From Kumtagia ephedrae (GTDB lineage: Bacteria > Pseudomonadota > Alphaproteobacteria > Rhizobiales > Rhizobiaceae): a DNA stretch of 64,000 nucleotides. Under the pieces are notes generated by a model that was not told the DNA's origin, did no database searches, and worked only from the letters and a program-made list of their open reading frames with translations. The DNA is taken from contig NZ_PXYK01000021.1 of NCBI RefSeq assembly GCF_003012745.1, positions 1-64,000 on the forward strand. Direction: 5' to 3'. Each line of letters begins with the position of its first letter. Within the stretch, counting starts at the first letter, position 1. The position numbers were made by a program, and so were the translations under genes. This document shows positions 51,061 to 58,257 of the stretch, one piece after another.

Positions 51061-51495
51061 TTGAAAGCGACCGTTTTGCGCACCCAACTACGCTTTCTCG
51101 ATCTTGCCGGAGGTGATCAGGAGTTGGGCTTGTTTTCCGGCGACATCGCTTGCCTCATCGTGTCCCGATCCACGGACGAGTTCCCCGCGATGCATTCGCT
51201 GATCCGCAGGCTATTGGTATCCGGCTGCAAGTATTTCCTGTCGTGGGGAGAGATCGCCAATTGGGTTGAAGACGAGGTGGATGCCTTTGTCGAATCGGAC
51301 CAGCGGTATCTCGACGTGCTGACGACATCCCATCAAGAGGAGCCTGCCGACGACGTAGCTTCCTTCTTCGTCCATGCGACTTTTCCCACGTCGCTGGAAA
51401 AGACACTGTACGTCATCCACTGCGGAGACTTTCCAGCTATGGCTCAGTTGAAGCGCGAGCTTCTTGCCCTCACGCGATCTTCGCCAGCAGCCTGA
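51061..51495 (+). CDS. Conserved hypothetical protein (DUF7684-like)
   Basis: A 144-residue protein that I recognise only weakly as a DUF7684-type family. It has an alternating hydrophobic N terminus (LFSGDIACLIVSRSTDEFPA), SGCKYFLSWGEIANWVEDEV, and ADDVASFFVHATFPTSLEKT followed by LYVIHCGDFP. No signal peptide or metal motif is evident. The start is a TTG with AGGAG eight bases upstream. Its last 26 bases overlap, head-on, the end of the marR gene. It follows the TumE/TumA pair, and members of this family turn up beside accessory genes. Confidence 0.65.
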   Translation: MKATVLRTQLRFLDLAGGDQELGLFSGDIACLIVSRSTDEFPAMHSLIRRLLVSGCKYFLSWGEIANWVEDEVDAFVESDQRYLDVLTTSHQEEPADDVASFFVHATFPTSLEKTLYVIHCGDFPAMAQLKRELLALTRSSPAA

Positions 51496-51931
51496 CCAGC
51501 GTATCCACTTCCCTGGACGTCAGCGGCGACAGCGTCTCGGCGGTGATCTTCTCGGCCAGCGGGACCAGCTCTTCCACCGCGCGGCGGCCGGCGTCGGTGA
51601 GCCGCACCATGATCAGGCGCTTGTCGCCGTCGTTGCGGCCGAGCTCGACCATGCCGCGCGCCTTGAGCCGGTCGATCACGCCCTTGATGGTGGCCGCGTC
51701 CATGGCGACGAGCTGGCCGAGCTGGTTCTGCGACGTCTCGCCGATGTCGCGCAGCTTGGCGAGCGCGGCGAACTGCGGCGGCGTCAGGTCGGCGATGTGG
51801 GCGGCGAACAGCGCGACATGGCGCTGGTGGGCGCGCCGCAGGATGAAGCCGATCTGGTCGTCGAGCCGATACTCCCCGGCGGCCGGCTCGCCGGCCTCGA
51901 CCAGCTTCAAGATATTCTCCTCGCCGCTCAC
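51470..51931 (-). CDS. MarR-family transcriptional regulator
   Basis: A 153-residue winged-helix regulator: QIGFILRRAHQRHVALFAAH, LTPPQFAALAKLRDIGETSQ, NQLGQLVAMDAATIKGVIDR, LKARGMVELGRNDGDKRLIM (recognition helix and wing) and VRLTDAGRRAVEELVPLAEK. The GTG start overlaps the AA_synth stop (GTGA), making it the last gene of the minus-strand operon with 6HNR-like, UPF0280 and AA_synth. It probably represses that operon through the dyad at 55232-55247. Its ligand may be an aromatic substrate of the pathway. Confidence 0.9.
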   Translation of the reverse strand: MSGEENILKLVEAGEPAAGEYRLDDQIGFILRRAHQRHVALFAAHIADLTPPQFAALAKLRDIGETSQNQLGQLVAMDAATIKGVIDRLKARGMVELGRNDGDKRLIMVRLTDAGRRAVEELVPLAEKITAETLSPLTSREVDTLVRLLAKIA

Positions 51932-52512
51932 CTCAGCCCGTCCCACAGCTTGATGTCGGCGGCCGCCAGTCCGCCCATGCGGTCGTGGACCCTTCCGCCG
52001 ACCGCCATGGCCAGCAGGAAGACGATTTCGTCCGGCCGGGGGCCGTCGGCAGCGCCCACCTCCATCGCGTCGAAATGACTGCGCACATAGGCGGCGTTGA
52101 TGTGCCCGAGCGGCACGTCGAGCTTCGCGCCGAAGCCGCCGACCTTCATCGCCGACGGCACGATCGCCTTGGCGCCGCCGAGCCGCTCTCGCATGGCGTA
52201 GCCGCCCGGCACGTGCCACAGCGCCCCATGCTCGACTTCGCCATCCGTGCCGACGATGGCGCCCTTGCCGTAGCCGTCGATCGCGTTCGGGTCGCCGCCC
52301 AGCGCGGCGATCAGCCGGTCCGTCAGCATCAGGCCGAGCGGCTTCAGGTCCTCCATCGCCGGCTGCAGATCCTCGACATAGCGGCCGACGAAGGGGTTCT
52401 TCACCACCGCGAGGGCGGCCGCGCGCCGCCGCGGGTTTTTGGCTGACGGCCCGCCGTCGTGAAAGATTTCTTCGGTGATGACCGCAACCTTGCGGATGGG
52501 GAATTCAGGCAT
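51928..52512 (-). CDS. Amino acid synthesis (AA_synth/DUF1185) family protein
   Basis: A 194-residue protein of the PF06684 AA_synth family: IRKVAVITEEIFHDGGPSAK, RRRAAALAVVKNPFVGRYVE, YGKGAIVGTDGEVEHGALWH, PGGYAMRERLGGAKAIVPSA and LGHINAAYVRSHFDAMEVGA. The family is tied to amino-acid-related metabolism, but its reaction is not established. It overlaps both neighbours by a few bases, so it is translated with UPF0280 and MarR. The operon setting suggests it acts on a product of the reductase step. Confidence 0.9.
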   Translation of the reverse strand: MPEFPIRKVAVITEEIFHDGGPSAKNPRRRAAALAVVKNPFVGRYVEDLQPAMEDLKPLGLMLTDRLIAALGGDPNAIDGYGKGAIVGTDGEVEHGALWHVPGGYAMRERLGGAKAIVPSAMKVGGFGAKLDVPLGHINAAYVRSHFDAMEVGAADGPRPDEIVFLLAMAVGGRVHDRMGGLAAADIKLWDGLR

Positions 52513-53491
52513 GCGTGCAGTCCTTGGATTGTCTTGGCCGTTGGTTCGGAAATGCGGCTGCTAAGCCCCTGGGCAGGATTCGCTCCACGTCGCTCGCTCT
52601 GTCCTCCCGCAAGGCGGGCGGCGATGCGGCAGGCTTAGCTCCGGCAGGGAGGGCAAGAGCGCCGCAAACCCTCGCCTCTGCGGCCAGGAACAGGGCCGCC
52701 GCGTCGATCAGGCCGCTCAAGCGCAAGGCCTCGGCAACCGCCAGCCCGCGCGCCAGCGCCTCGTCGATCTCGGCAGCCGTCAGCGCGCCCACGCCGACCG
52801 TCACCGGCCGCGCCCCCAGGTCGCTGTCGGGCGCAAGCTCCACTGCCGGCCGGCGCGAAACGGCCGGATGTTTTGGCAGGTCGACGGCATTGGCGATCAC
52901 CGTCGCGGCGGCGTCGGCCTCGGCGCCGGTGCGCGCCAGAACGGTGACCGCATCGGCGATGCCGAGCGAGAAGCTGCGGCCGCGCCAGCCCGAGGTGGCG
53001 ATGCCACGCACCGGCTCGGCGGCGCGGATCGTGATCCTGTCATCAAAGCCGTGGCCGGTGCCGGCGATCGCCAGCGAAATTTCCTGTCCCGGCGCAAGGT
53101 GCAGGGCGATGTCGCCGCCATTGTTCACATAGGCCCGCTCCAGCGTCCGGCCTGCCAGCATGGCAGCCAGCATCTCGTCTGCCACCGAGCCGGCCACCGC
53201 CGCCATCGGCGTGATGAATTCTTCCGCCAGCGGCTCGACCGCGGCTTCCATGCGCCGCGCCGTGGAGGCTATGAAGGCACGCGGCGCACCGAGACGCGCC
53301 ACCCGCCTCAACTCCGGCAGCTCCGCCACCAGCTCGGCCAGCACCGAGCGGAAACGCGCCGCCGCCTGCGCATAGGCCGCATGCACCTCCTCCGCCGTCC
53401 CGAACGCCTCGACGATCAGGTCGATCGGCCCGTGGTTGAGGTGCAGCCGCCTTCCGTCCGGCAGCCAGCTGGCCCGCGGCTCGTGCATCAT
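52505..53491 (-). CDS. UPF0280-family protein (ApbE-like fold)
   Basis: A 328-residue UPF0280 protein. Segments are PDGRRLHLNHGPIDLIVEAF, FITPMAAVAGSVADEMLAAM, AYVNNGGDIALHLAPGQEIS, GIATSGWRGRSFSLGIADAV and TVIANAVDLPKHPAV. The NNGGDIA and ATSG motifs resemble flavin-transferase ApbE, so a cofactor-linked or thiolase-like role is possible, but no reaction is proven. The ATG at 53491 overlaps the end of the 6HNR-like gene (ATGA), and its own end overlaps AA_synth by eight bases. The last about 40 residues look disordered. Confidence 0.88.
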   Translation of the reverse strand: MMHEPRASWLPDGRRLHLNHGPIDLIVEAFGTAEEVHAAYAQAAARFRSVLAELVAELPELRRVARLGAPRAFIASTARRMEAAVEPLAEEFITPMAAVAGSVADEMLAAMLAGRTLERAYVNNGGDIALHLAPGQEISLAIAGTGHGFDDRITIRAAEPVRGIATSGWRGRSFSLGIADAVTVLARTGAEADAAATVIANAVDLPKHPAVSRRPAVELAPDSDLGARPVTVGVGALTAAEIDEALARGLAVAEALRLSGLIDAAALFLAAEARVCGALALPAGAKPAASPPALREDRASDVERILPRGLAAAFPNQRPRQSKDCTHA

Positions 53492-55014
53492 CTCGTCCGC
53501 CGGAGCTGCTGCAGCGGCGGCCACGGATTTTCGCGGGCGGCGATCGCGGCGCGACGCTCGTTCAGATATTCGCCGCCCTTGGCCAAGACGTCGTCGACCG
53601 TCCGGATCTCGGCCTCGTAGCCGCCCAGCCGCACATAGTCGTCGCGCCGCAGCGTGAACTCGATCGGCGCCACCAGCGCCGGCGTCGGCACAGAGCCGAA
53701 GGCGCCTTCCGGCACGCGGGTGACGTCGACCATCAGCGTAATGCCGCCGCCCGGCCACACATAGACCGGAGCGCCACCGACCGTGACATAGGTCTCAAAA
53801 CCCTGCACCGAGCGGGTGAGATTGACCGGGTTCTCCGTGACCCCGGCGCGCAGGCTTCCGCCGGCGCCGCCGACGAACAGCACGGTGCACAGCGCCGGCT
53901 CGCAATTCTCCTCGATCAGCCGCACCGATTTCCTGAGCCGCTCCGGAAACGGCTTTTCCACCGGCTTCAGATCCTCGTCGAGCTCGTAATAGGCGAACTG
54001 CTCGCCGGTGGTCGACACCATCAAGAGCGACAGGCCGGGCCGCGCGCCCTTCCTGGCGTTCCACTCGCCGAGGATCGACAGCGGGTCGGAGATGGTCGTG
54101 CCGCCCCAGCCCAGTCCCGGCTCGGACACCTTGAAGTAGCGCCCCGGCGTCGAGCGCCGCCCGACGATTTTTATCCCCGTATCCTCCCAGCCCAAGACCT
54201 TGCCGGCCTGGTGCTCCGAGATCACGCCGGTGATGTGGTCGTCGACCACCACCACCTCATCGACAAGCCCGCGCCACTGGGTGGCAAACATGCCGATGGT
54301 GGCCGAGCCGCAGCCGACGCGCATGCGGTGCTCGACCTTGCCGTCGATCACCGGCGCCTTGCCGGCCTCGACCACCACTGTCGCGCCGCCGTCGATGGCG
54401 AGTTCCACCGGCTTGCGGTTGCATAGGTCGAGCATCGCATCGCAGGTGGCGCGGCCTTCCTGCTTGGAGCCGCCGGTGAGATGGTGCACGCCGCCCAGCG
54501 ACAGCATCTGCGAGCCGTATTCGCCGGTGGTCACATGGCCGACCGCCTCACCCTGGGCCCGCACGATCGCCGTCTCAGATCCGATATGGCGGTCGGTATC
54601 GATCTTTATCTTGACCCCGCAATAGGAGAAGATGCCTTCCGTCACCACGGTGACGAGGTCGACACCCTCAACCTCCTGACTGACGATGAAGGGCGCCGGC
54701 TTGTAGTCGGGATAGGTGGTGCCGGCGCCGATCGCGGTTACGAAGCGCCGCCCCGTATTGACCAGTTCGCCGTTCCACGCCTCGCCCTCCGCCCCGAAGG
54801 GCACCATCGCGCCGCCGCCTCCGACCGCATGCTCGAGGATAGTGAGCGGATCGCAGCGCACGATTTTCCCCCCGGCATTGCCGTAGCGGTCGCATGCGCC
54901 GGTGCGGCCCTCGGCGATGTAGCACATCACCGGGCAGGCATCGCAGCGGATCTTCTCCGCCACCTGCTTCGCGCCGGGGTCGTGCGTGTCGAAGCGTTCG
55001 GCGAGCTCGCTCAT
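53488..55014 (-). CDS. 6-hydroxynicotinate reductase-like Fe-S protein
   Basis: A 508-residue protein of the 6-hydroxynicotinate reductase family, which in anaerobes reduces 6-hydroxynicotinate with ferredoxin. The N-terminal cysteines are C24-x2-C27-x3-C31-x9-C41 (IRCDACPVMCYIAEGRTGAC then DRYGN), fitting an Fe-S centre. Other segments are GYVKI-like VVTEGIFSYCGVKIKIDTDR, VGHVTTGEYGSQMLSLGGVH, MRVGCGSATIGMFATQWRGL and VYVWPGGGITLMVDVTRVPE. It starts in ATGA overlap with the truncated oxidase scar. In an aerobic rhizobium the true substrate may be another N-heterocycle. The start MSELAERFD at 55014 is set by the overlap and homology. Confidence 0.88.
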   Translation of the reverse strand: MSELAERFDTHDPGAKQVAEKIRCDACPVMCYIAEGRTGACDRYGNAGGKIVRCDPLTILEHAVGGGGAMVPFGAEGEAWNGELVNTGRRFVTAIGAGTTYPDYKPAPFIVSQEVEGVDLVTVVTEGIFSYCGVKIKIDTDRHIGSETAIVRAQGEAVGHVTTGEYGSQMLSLGGVHHLTGGSKQEGRATCDAMLDLCNRKPVELAIDGGATVVVEAGKAPVIDGKVEHRMRVGCGSATIGMFATQWRGLVDEVVVVDDHITGVISEHQAGKVLGWEDTGIKIVGRRSTPGRYFKVSEPGLGWGGTTISDPLSILGEWNARKGARPGLSLLMVSTTGEQFAYYELDEDLKPVEKPFPERLRKSVRLIEENCEPALCTVLFVGGAGGSLRAGVTENPVNLTRSVQGFETYVTVGGAPVYVWPGGGITLMVDVTRVPEGAFGSVPTPALVAPIEFTLRRDDYVRLGGYEAEIRTVDDVLAKGGEYLNERRAAIAARENPWPPLQQLRRTR

Positions 55015-55196
55015 GGGTGCCGCTCGACCGCTGAAACCGCCGCGACGATTTTCTGATACCCCGTGCAGCGGCACGGGAAGGGGCGCGCGCCGGGAGCCGC
55101 GCAAAAATCCGTTCGGCCCGCGAGGATCCGCCACCGCCGCTCGCTCAGGAGAGCGAGGGCTTCGCCGACCGTTTTCGGTTTCGCGTAGCGGATCAC
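55011..55196 (-). pseudogene. Deletion scar: molybdenum-hydroxylase FAD-subunit start fused to 2Fe-2S-subunit end
   Basis: A 61-codon frame whose first half (VIRYAKPKTVGEALALLSER then ILAGRTDF) is the N terminus of a xanthine-dehydrogenase-type FAD-binding subunit, and whose second half (PCRCTGYQKIVAAVSA) is the C-terminal 2Fe-2S cysteine motif of the small subunit. Nearly all of both proteins, and anything between them, is missing. The GTG start keeps AAAGG seven bases upstream, and the stop still overlaps the reductase start. GGTDF has become GRTDF. The remaining peptide cannot be an enzyme. Known operons of this type encode an oxidase (for example nicotinate dehydrogenase) beside the reductase. 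Confidence 0.8.
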
Positions 55197-55231
55197 GCAA
55201 TGCCTTTCCGACGGAAGAAACCGGCGAAATT

Positions 55232-55247
55232 CATTCGTATGCAAATG
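55232..55247. promoter_or_regulatory. Dyad operator overlapping the -10 of the reductase operon
   Basis: CATTCGTATGCAAATG is an interrupted dyad (CATT-G / C-AATG with one mismatched pair) whose right edge overlaps the -10 box at 55245-55250. MarR-type repressors bind such 14-18-base dyads over core promoters, and the operon ends with a marR gene, so autoregulation is likely. The binding partner is inferred. Confidence 0.45.
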
Positions 55248-55272
55248 ATATCAGCGGCCGGCAGATTGTCAA
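55245..55272 (-). promoter_or_regulatory. Promoter of the scar/6HNR-like/UPF0280/AA_synth/MarR operon
   Basis: On the minus strand a perfect TTGACA (55272-55267) and TATCAT (55250-55245) are separated by 16 bases. The GTG of the deletion scar follows about 50 bases downstream. A near-consensus promoter still in place suggests the genes behind the scar are transcribed. Confidence 0.6.
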
Positions 55273-55412
55273 AGCCGCACGCCGTGGCCGCCGCGCGGAA
55301 ATCCGGTCGGGGAGGGGTGCCGGAATCCTCGTATGCGGGGTTGACGCCGACCCCGCTTGCGTTGACTTTCGCAAGCCGCTGCAGCGCGGCGGTTTTCGAA
55401 ATGGGAGAGCAT

Positions 55413-56012
55413 ATGAGCGAGGAAGCGCTCGTCGTCATCGACGTCCAGAACGATTTCTGCCCTGGCGGCGCGCTCGCTGTCGCAGACGGCGATGCGATCG
55501 TGCCGGTGATCAACGGCCTGATCGCCGACTACGACCACGTCGTGCTGACTCAGGACTGGCACCCCGATCTGCATTCAAGCTTCGCTTCCTTCCATGCCGG
55601 CCGGCAGCCCTTCGAGACCATCACCATGCCCTATGGCGAGCAGACGCTGTGGCCGGATCACTGCATCCAGGGCTCGCCGGGCGCCGCCTTCCATCCCGGC
55701 CTGCAATGGGCCAAGGCCGAGCTGATCGTGCGAAAAGGCTTTCGCCCGGCGATCGACAGCTACTCCGCCTTCTTCGAGAACGACCACACCACGCCGACCG
55801 GTCTCGCCGGCTACCTGCGCGAGCGCGGCATCGGCCAGCTCACGCTGGTCGGGCTGGCGACCGACTTCTGCGTCGCCTTTTCCGCCCTCGACGCGGCGCG
55901 GCTGGGCTTCGATGTGACGGTGCGGCTCGACGCCTGCCGCGGCATTGATCTCGGCGGCTCGCTGGAGGCGAGACTGGGCGAGATGCGCGACGCCGGCGTC
56001 GTGCTGGCGTGA
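55413..56012 (+). CDS. pncA: Nicotinamidase
   Basis: A 199-residue isochorismatase-fold hydrolase converting nicotinamide to nicotinate and ammonia in NAD salvage. The catalytic Asp is in LVVIDVQNDFCPGGALAV, metal ligands in TQDWHPDLHSSFAS, the Lys in ELIVRKGFRPAIDSYSAF, and the nucleophilic Cys in LVGLATDFCVAFSALDA. GGAGAGC precedes ATG 55413; the frame open to 55200 has no homology upstream. It is divergent from the reductase operon, so nicotinate production sits next to a hydroxynicotinate-reductase-like operon. Confidence 0.95.
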   Translation: MSEEALVVIDVQNDFCPGGALAVADGDAIVPVINGLIADYDHVVLTQDWHPDLHSSFASFHAGRQPFETITMPYGEQTLWPDHCIQGSPGAAFHPGLQWAKAELIVRKGFRPAIDSYSAFFENDHTTPTGLAGYLRERGIGQLTLVGLATDFCVAFSALDAARLGFDVTVRLDACRGIDLGGSLEARLGEMRDAGVVLA

Positions 56013-56141
56013 GGAGGGTGCGTCCTTCGATGCTCGCCCGCCAACGGTCGGACTCGGTTCGCCCGCACCGCATCGACGATTGAGGCAAACTGGTCAGCGG
56101 GCGTGCCTCGAAGGACGTACCGCCATTCGATGAAGGACTTC

Positions 56142-57563
56142 ATGCGTTCGGTTTTTTGCGCGGCCCTGCTGCCGGCTCTGCTTCTGTGTCCCACGACCGC
56201 CTTTGCCGCCGAGGGCCATGGACTGCCTGGCGACTCCATGTCGCTTTTCTGGGCGCTGCCCTTCGTCGGCCTGCTGCTGTCGATCGCCACCGGGCCGCTG
56301 CTCTATCCGCATGTCTGGGAGCACCATTACGGCAAGATCACCGCCGCCTGGGCGGCGCTGGTGGTGCTGCCGATGCTGGTCCTGCACGGCTGGGCGGTCT
56401 CGGCCGAGGCGCTGCTGCATACGCTGCTGCTGGAATACATGTCCTTCATCATCCTACTGTTCGCTCTGTTCACCATCGCCGGCGGCATATTGGTGGCGGG
56501 CAACATCCACGGCACGCCGCTGACCAATGCCGCGCTTCTGTTGATCGGTGCGCTGCTCGCCTCGGTCGTCGGCACCACAGGCGCCTCGATGATCATGATC
56601 CGGCCGGTCATCCGCGCCAACGACAACCGCCCGTTCAACGCGCATGTCGTGGTCTTCTTCATCTTCCTCGTGTCCAACATCGGCGGCGCGCTTACGCCGC
56701 TCGGCGACCCGCCGCTGTTCGTCGGTTTCCTGCGCGGCGTCGACTTCTTCTGGACGGCCGCGCATCTGTGGAAGGAGACGCTGTTCGTCGGCGTCGTCGT
56801 GCTCGCCGTCTTCCTCGCCCTGGATTACTGGTTCCACCACCGCGAGGCCGGTCTGCCTAAGATCAAGGACCCGACGCCGGACAGCAGGGTGCGGGTGCGC
56901 GGCCTCGCCAACCTGCCGCTGCTTGCCGGCGTCATCGCCGCCATCCTGCTGTCGGCCAGCTGGAAGCCGGGCATCGCCTTTACCATTGCCGGCGTGGCGC
57001 TGGAGCTGCAGAACATCGTGCGCGACCTGATCATCCTGGCGCTCGCCCTGACCTCGTTGAAGGTGACGCGGGCGGAATACCGCCGGGCGAACGGTTTCGC
57101 CTGGGGGCCGATCGCCGAGGTGGCAAAGCTGTTCGCCGGCATCTTCATCTGCATCGTGCCGGTTATCGCCATCCTGAGGGCCGGCGCAGCCGGCGCGCTC
57201 GCCCCGCTGGTCGCGCTGGTGTCGACCGAGAGCGGCCTGCCCAACGACCTCGCCTATTTCTGGCTGACCGGCGGGCTCTCCTCCTTCCTCGACAACGCGC
57301 CGACCTATCTCGTCTTCTTCGAGCTCGCCGGCGGCGATCCGCAGATGCTGATGACGACGCTCGCCACGACGCTCGCGGCGATTTCCACCGGCGCGGTGTT
57401 CATGGGCGCCAACACCTATATCGGCAATGCGCCCAACTTCATGGTCTACGCGATCGCCCGGCACCGCGGGGTGAAGATGCCGAGCTTCTTCGGCTACATG
57501 CTTTGGTCGGGCGCGGTGCTGATCCCGATCTTCCTGGTCGCGGGCTGGGTGTTTTTCGGATGA
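56142..57563 (+). CDS. Na+/H+ antiporter, NhaD type
   Basis: A 473-residue ion transporter of the IT superfamily (NhaD). An N-terminal hydrophobic segment (SVFCAALLPALLLCPTTAFA) resembling a signal peptide is followed by about 11-12 membrane helices; conserved segments are TGASMIMIRPVIRANDNR, FFIFLVSNIGGALTPLGDPP, SSFLDNAPTYLVFFELAGG and FMGANTYIGNAPNFMVYAI. NhaD antiporters expel Na+ or Li+ in exchange for H+. AAGGA precedes ATG 56142; ATG 56130 would add four residues. It begins 130 bases after pncA and may have its own promoter. Confidence 0.9.
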   Translation: MRSVFCAALLPALLLCPTTAFAAEGHGLPGDSMSLFWALPFVGLLLSIATGPLLYPHVWEHHYGKITAAWAALVVLPMLVLHGWAVSAEALLHTLLLEYMSFIILLFALFTIAGGILVAGNIHGTPLTNAALLLIGALLASVVGTTGASMIMIRPVIRANDNRPFNAHVVVFFIFLVSNIGGALTPLGDPPLFVGFLRGVDFFWTAAHLWKETLFVGVVVLAVFLALDYWFHHREAGLPKIKDPTPDSRVRVRGLANLPLLAGVIAAILLSASWKPGIAFTIAGVALELQNIVRDLIILALALTSLKVTRAEYRRANGFAWGPIAEVAKLFAGIFICIVPVIAILRAGAAGALAPLVALVSTESGLPNDLAYFWLTGGLSSFLDNAPTYLVFFELAGGDPQMLMTTLATTLAAISTGAVFMGANTYIGNAPNFMVYAIARHRGVKMPSFFGYMLWSGAVLIPIFLVAGWVFFG

Positions 57564-57710
57564 GCGTCTCTTCCGCCGCCTGCCGGCGAAGTGTCCCATG
57601 GAGGATGGCGCAGGATCGCCACGCTGCCTTGTCGCAGGGCGGCGCGGCCTTTTCAGGCTCGATCTGATCGCTCGCCCAGGACCTGCATGCCACGGCCGTG
57701 ACGCGATCGG

Positions 57711-58115
57711 TCAGGCGGCCGCCTTGGCGCAATTGGCGCAGGTGCCGCGGAACTCGATGACGGCCCTGTTGGCCGCAAAGCCGTTGGCGCCGACCCAGGC
57801 GTCGAGGCGGCGGCCGATCTCCTCGTCGGAGAACTCGGCGACGTGACCGCACTTGTCGCAGATGGCGAAGGCGATCATGCGGTGGTTGTGGTCGTGCGGC
57901 TCGCAGCAGGCGACGAAAGCGTTCATGCTTTCCAGCCGGTGCACGAAGCCGGCGTCGATCAGGCCGTCGAGCGCCCGGTAGACCTGCAGCGGGGCACGAA
58001 AACCGTCGGGGCGCAACTGGTCGAGCAGCGTATAGGCGCTGAGCGGCGCCGAAGCCGCTTCGAGCCGGTCCAGCACCTTGGCCTGGTTCTTCGTCAGGGA
58101 TGCCCGCGTCGCCAT
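57711..58115 (-). CDS. zur: Fur-family regulator, Zur-like
   Basis: A 134-residue Fur-family repressor. The winged helix has SAYTLLDQLRPDGFRAPLQV, YRALDGLIDAGFVHRLESMN; the C-terminal half has AFVACCEPHDHNHRMIAFAI, the structural zinc cysteines CDKCGH and a second CxxC (CANCAK). RLESMNAFVAC and the His-rich CEPHDHNH are typical of zinc-responsive Zur. It would repress zinc uptake genes; none are nearby. ATG 58115 has AAGG five bases upstream; an ATG at 58166 is an alternative. Confidence 0.87.
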   Translation of the reverse strand: MATRASLTKNQAKVLDRLEAASAPLSAYTLLDQLRPDGFRAPLQVYRALDGLIDAGFVHRLESMNAFVACCEPHDHNHRMIAFAICDKCGHVAEFSDEEIGRRLDAWVGANGFAANRAVIEFRGTCANCAKAAA

Positions 58116-58257
58116 CTTGCCTTCGCTACCGCTAGCCTGGCCGCAACGGCGCGACCAGTCCGTCATAGGTAGCGGTTCGCGGCGTATTTTTCCACTCCCG
58201 CGCGCTGGGGAAGGCGGCCGAAGGCCGAAAGGGTGTGAAGCGGTCAGCCATGCCGGC

